Part shown: piece after piece, positions 41,186 through 41,520 of the stretch | How the letters are laid out: every line of letters begins with the position of its first letter | Numbering within the stretch: position 1 is the stretch's first letter | From: Paroceanicella profunda | Lineage (GTDB): Bacteria; Pseudomonadota; Alphaproteobacteria; Rhodobacterales; Rhodobacteraceae | Assembly: GCF_005887635.2 (NCBI RefSeq) | Contig: NZ_CP040819.1 | Location: 545,001-586,520 of the forward strand | Reading direction: 5' to 3' | Length of the DNA stretch: 41,520 bases | The notes under the pieces: generated by a model | Database searches by the model: none | The model's input: only the letters and a program-made list of their open reading frames with translations | Told to the model about the DNA's origin: nothing | Translations under genes and position numbers: made by a program

Positions 41186-41520
41186 TCATGCTCCGGCCTC
41201 CGGCGGGCCGGGCACGGCGGGCAGCACGAGCGCGGCTTCGAAACCGCCTTCGGCGCCCGGGCGAAGGCCAGCCGGCCGGAATGCGCCCGCGCCACGGCAT
41301 GCACGATGGCAAGGCCCAGGCCGGCGCCGTCCGGCGTGACACCGGCGGCGCGAGAAGCGGGCGCCGGCATCGCGCCAATGGTCCTCGGGCGGGCCGGCGC
41401 CACGATCTCGCACCCGATGGTCGCGGTGCCGGGCGCCGCCGCGCTCACACGCAGGGTCACCGGCAGGATGCGTGGCGGAAGGCGTTGTTCACCAGGTTCT
41501 TGCAGGCCTCGGTGAGCGAG
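41186..41520 (-). pseudogene. sensor histidine kinase, C-terminal ATPase domain only, with several apparent lost bases
   Basis: The gene runs in from beyond the window end. SLTEACKNLVNNAFRHA is the N-box of a HATPase domain. Across four frame changes one can then read VTLRVSAAAPGTATI, VRDRGAGPPEDHWRDAGARFS, GVTPDGAGLGLAIVHAVARAHSGRL (the G2 box) and EGGFEAALVLPAVPGPPEAGA before the TGA at 41188-41186. Every shift fits one or two missing bases, near 41475, 41408, 41357 and 41254. The domain resembles TctE-type tricarboxylate sensor kinases, and the following gene encodes a binding protein. A response regulator is probably just outside the window. Confidence 0.7.

Overview
The window is very GC-rich DNA with short intergenic gaps, coupled start/stop overlaps (ATGA, TGATG), TRAP and branched-chain-type ABC transporters and many sugar-acid genes. 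This suggests a high-GC alphaproteobacterium, most likely of the Rhodobacterales/Paracoccaceae type; that is an inference from gene content and base composition, not a proven assignment. No tRNA, rRNA, CRISPR array, phage or transposase gene was seen.

Region by region. (1) 1-9.4 kb: a divergent catabolic island. To the left run a GntR/FCD regulator, a TIGR04076-like protein, an aldo/keto reductase, a SnoaL/NTF2-like protein, a Leu/Ile/Val-type periplasmic binding protein and an unknown gene cut by the window edge. To the right run livG-livF-livH-livM and an unusual aldo/keto reductase fused to a RidA/YjgF domain. An AT-rich inverted repeat between the two arms is the likely GntR operator. (2) 9.4-13.0 kb: a membrane GGDEF protein, a convergent GT4-type glycosyltransferase and a divergent Hfq-like protein with long tails. 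(3) 13.0-23.2 kb: a sugar-acid cluster with a 3-hydroxyisobutyrate-dehydrogenase-family enzyme, a hydroxypyruvate/2-oxo-tetronate isomerase, a LacI regulator, an L-threonate-dehydrogenase-like enzyme, a complete TRAP transporter and an aldehyde dehydrogenase. Two identical copies of a 14-bp palindrome (TGACAGCGCTGTCA) lie inside the promoters and mark a LacI regulon.

(4) 23.3-32.9 kb: a signalling set made of a kinase-less sensor (two SBP_bac_3 domains, three PAS-like regions), a giant hybrid histidine kinase (Cache, HAMP, PAS, HisKA, HATPase, pseudo-receiver, receiver, degenerate and real Hpt) and a receiver-EAL phosphodiesterase, which together probably couple an external small ligand to c-di-GMP turnover. 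(5) 33.6-38.0 kb: a cytosine-deaminase-like amidohydrolase, an IclR regulator broken by one missing base, and the KDGal kinase and KDPGal aldolase genes (dgoK-dgoA) under a shared divergent promoter. (6) 38.0-41.5 kb: a flavin reductase, then on the minus strand a periplasmic binding protein and the C-terminus of a sensor kinase, both interrupted by several apparent single-base deletions.

Three things stand out. The divergent GntR/ABC/AKR-RidA island looks like an uncharacterised uptake-and-oxidation pathway. Two perfect heptanucleotide arrays (GGCAGCG x28.9 and, on the other strand, GGCAGAC x17.3) sit in gaps between convergent genes. Nearly every reading-frame break lies in the last 6 kb and every one looks like a lost base, so consensus quality at that end should be checked before any gene there is called dead.
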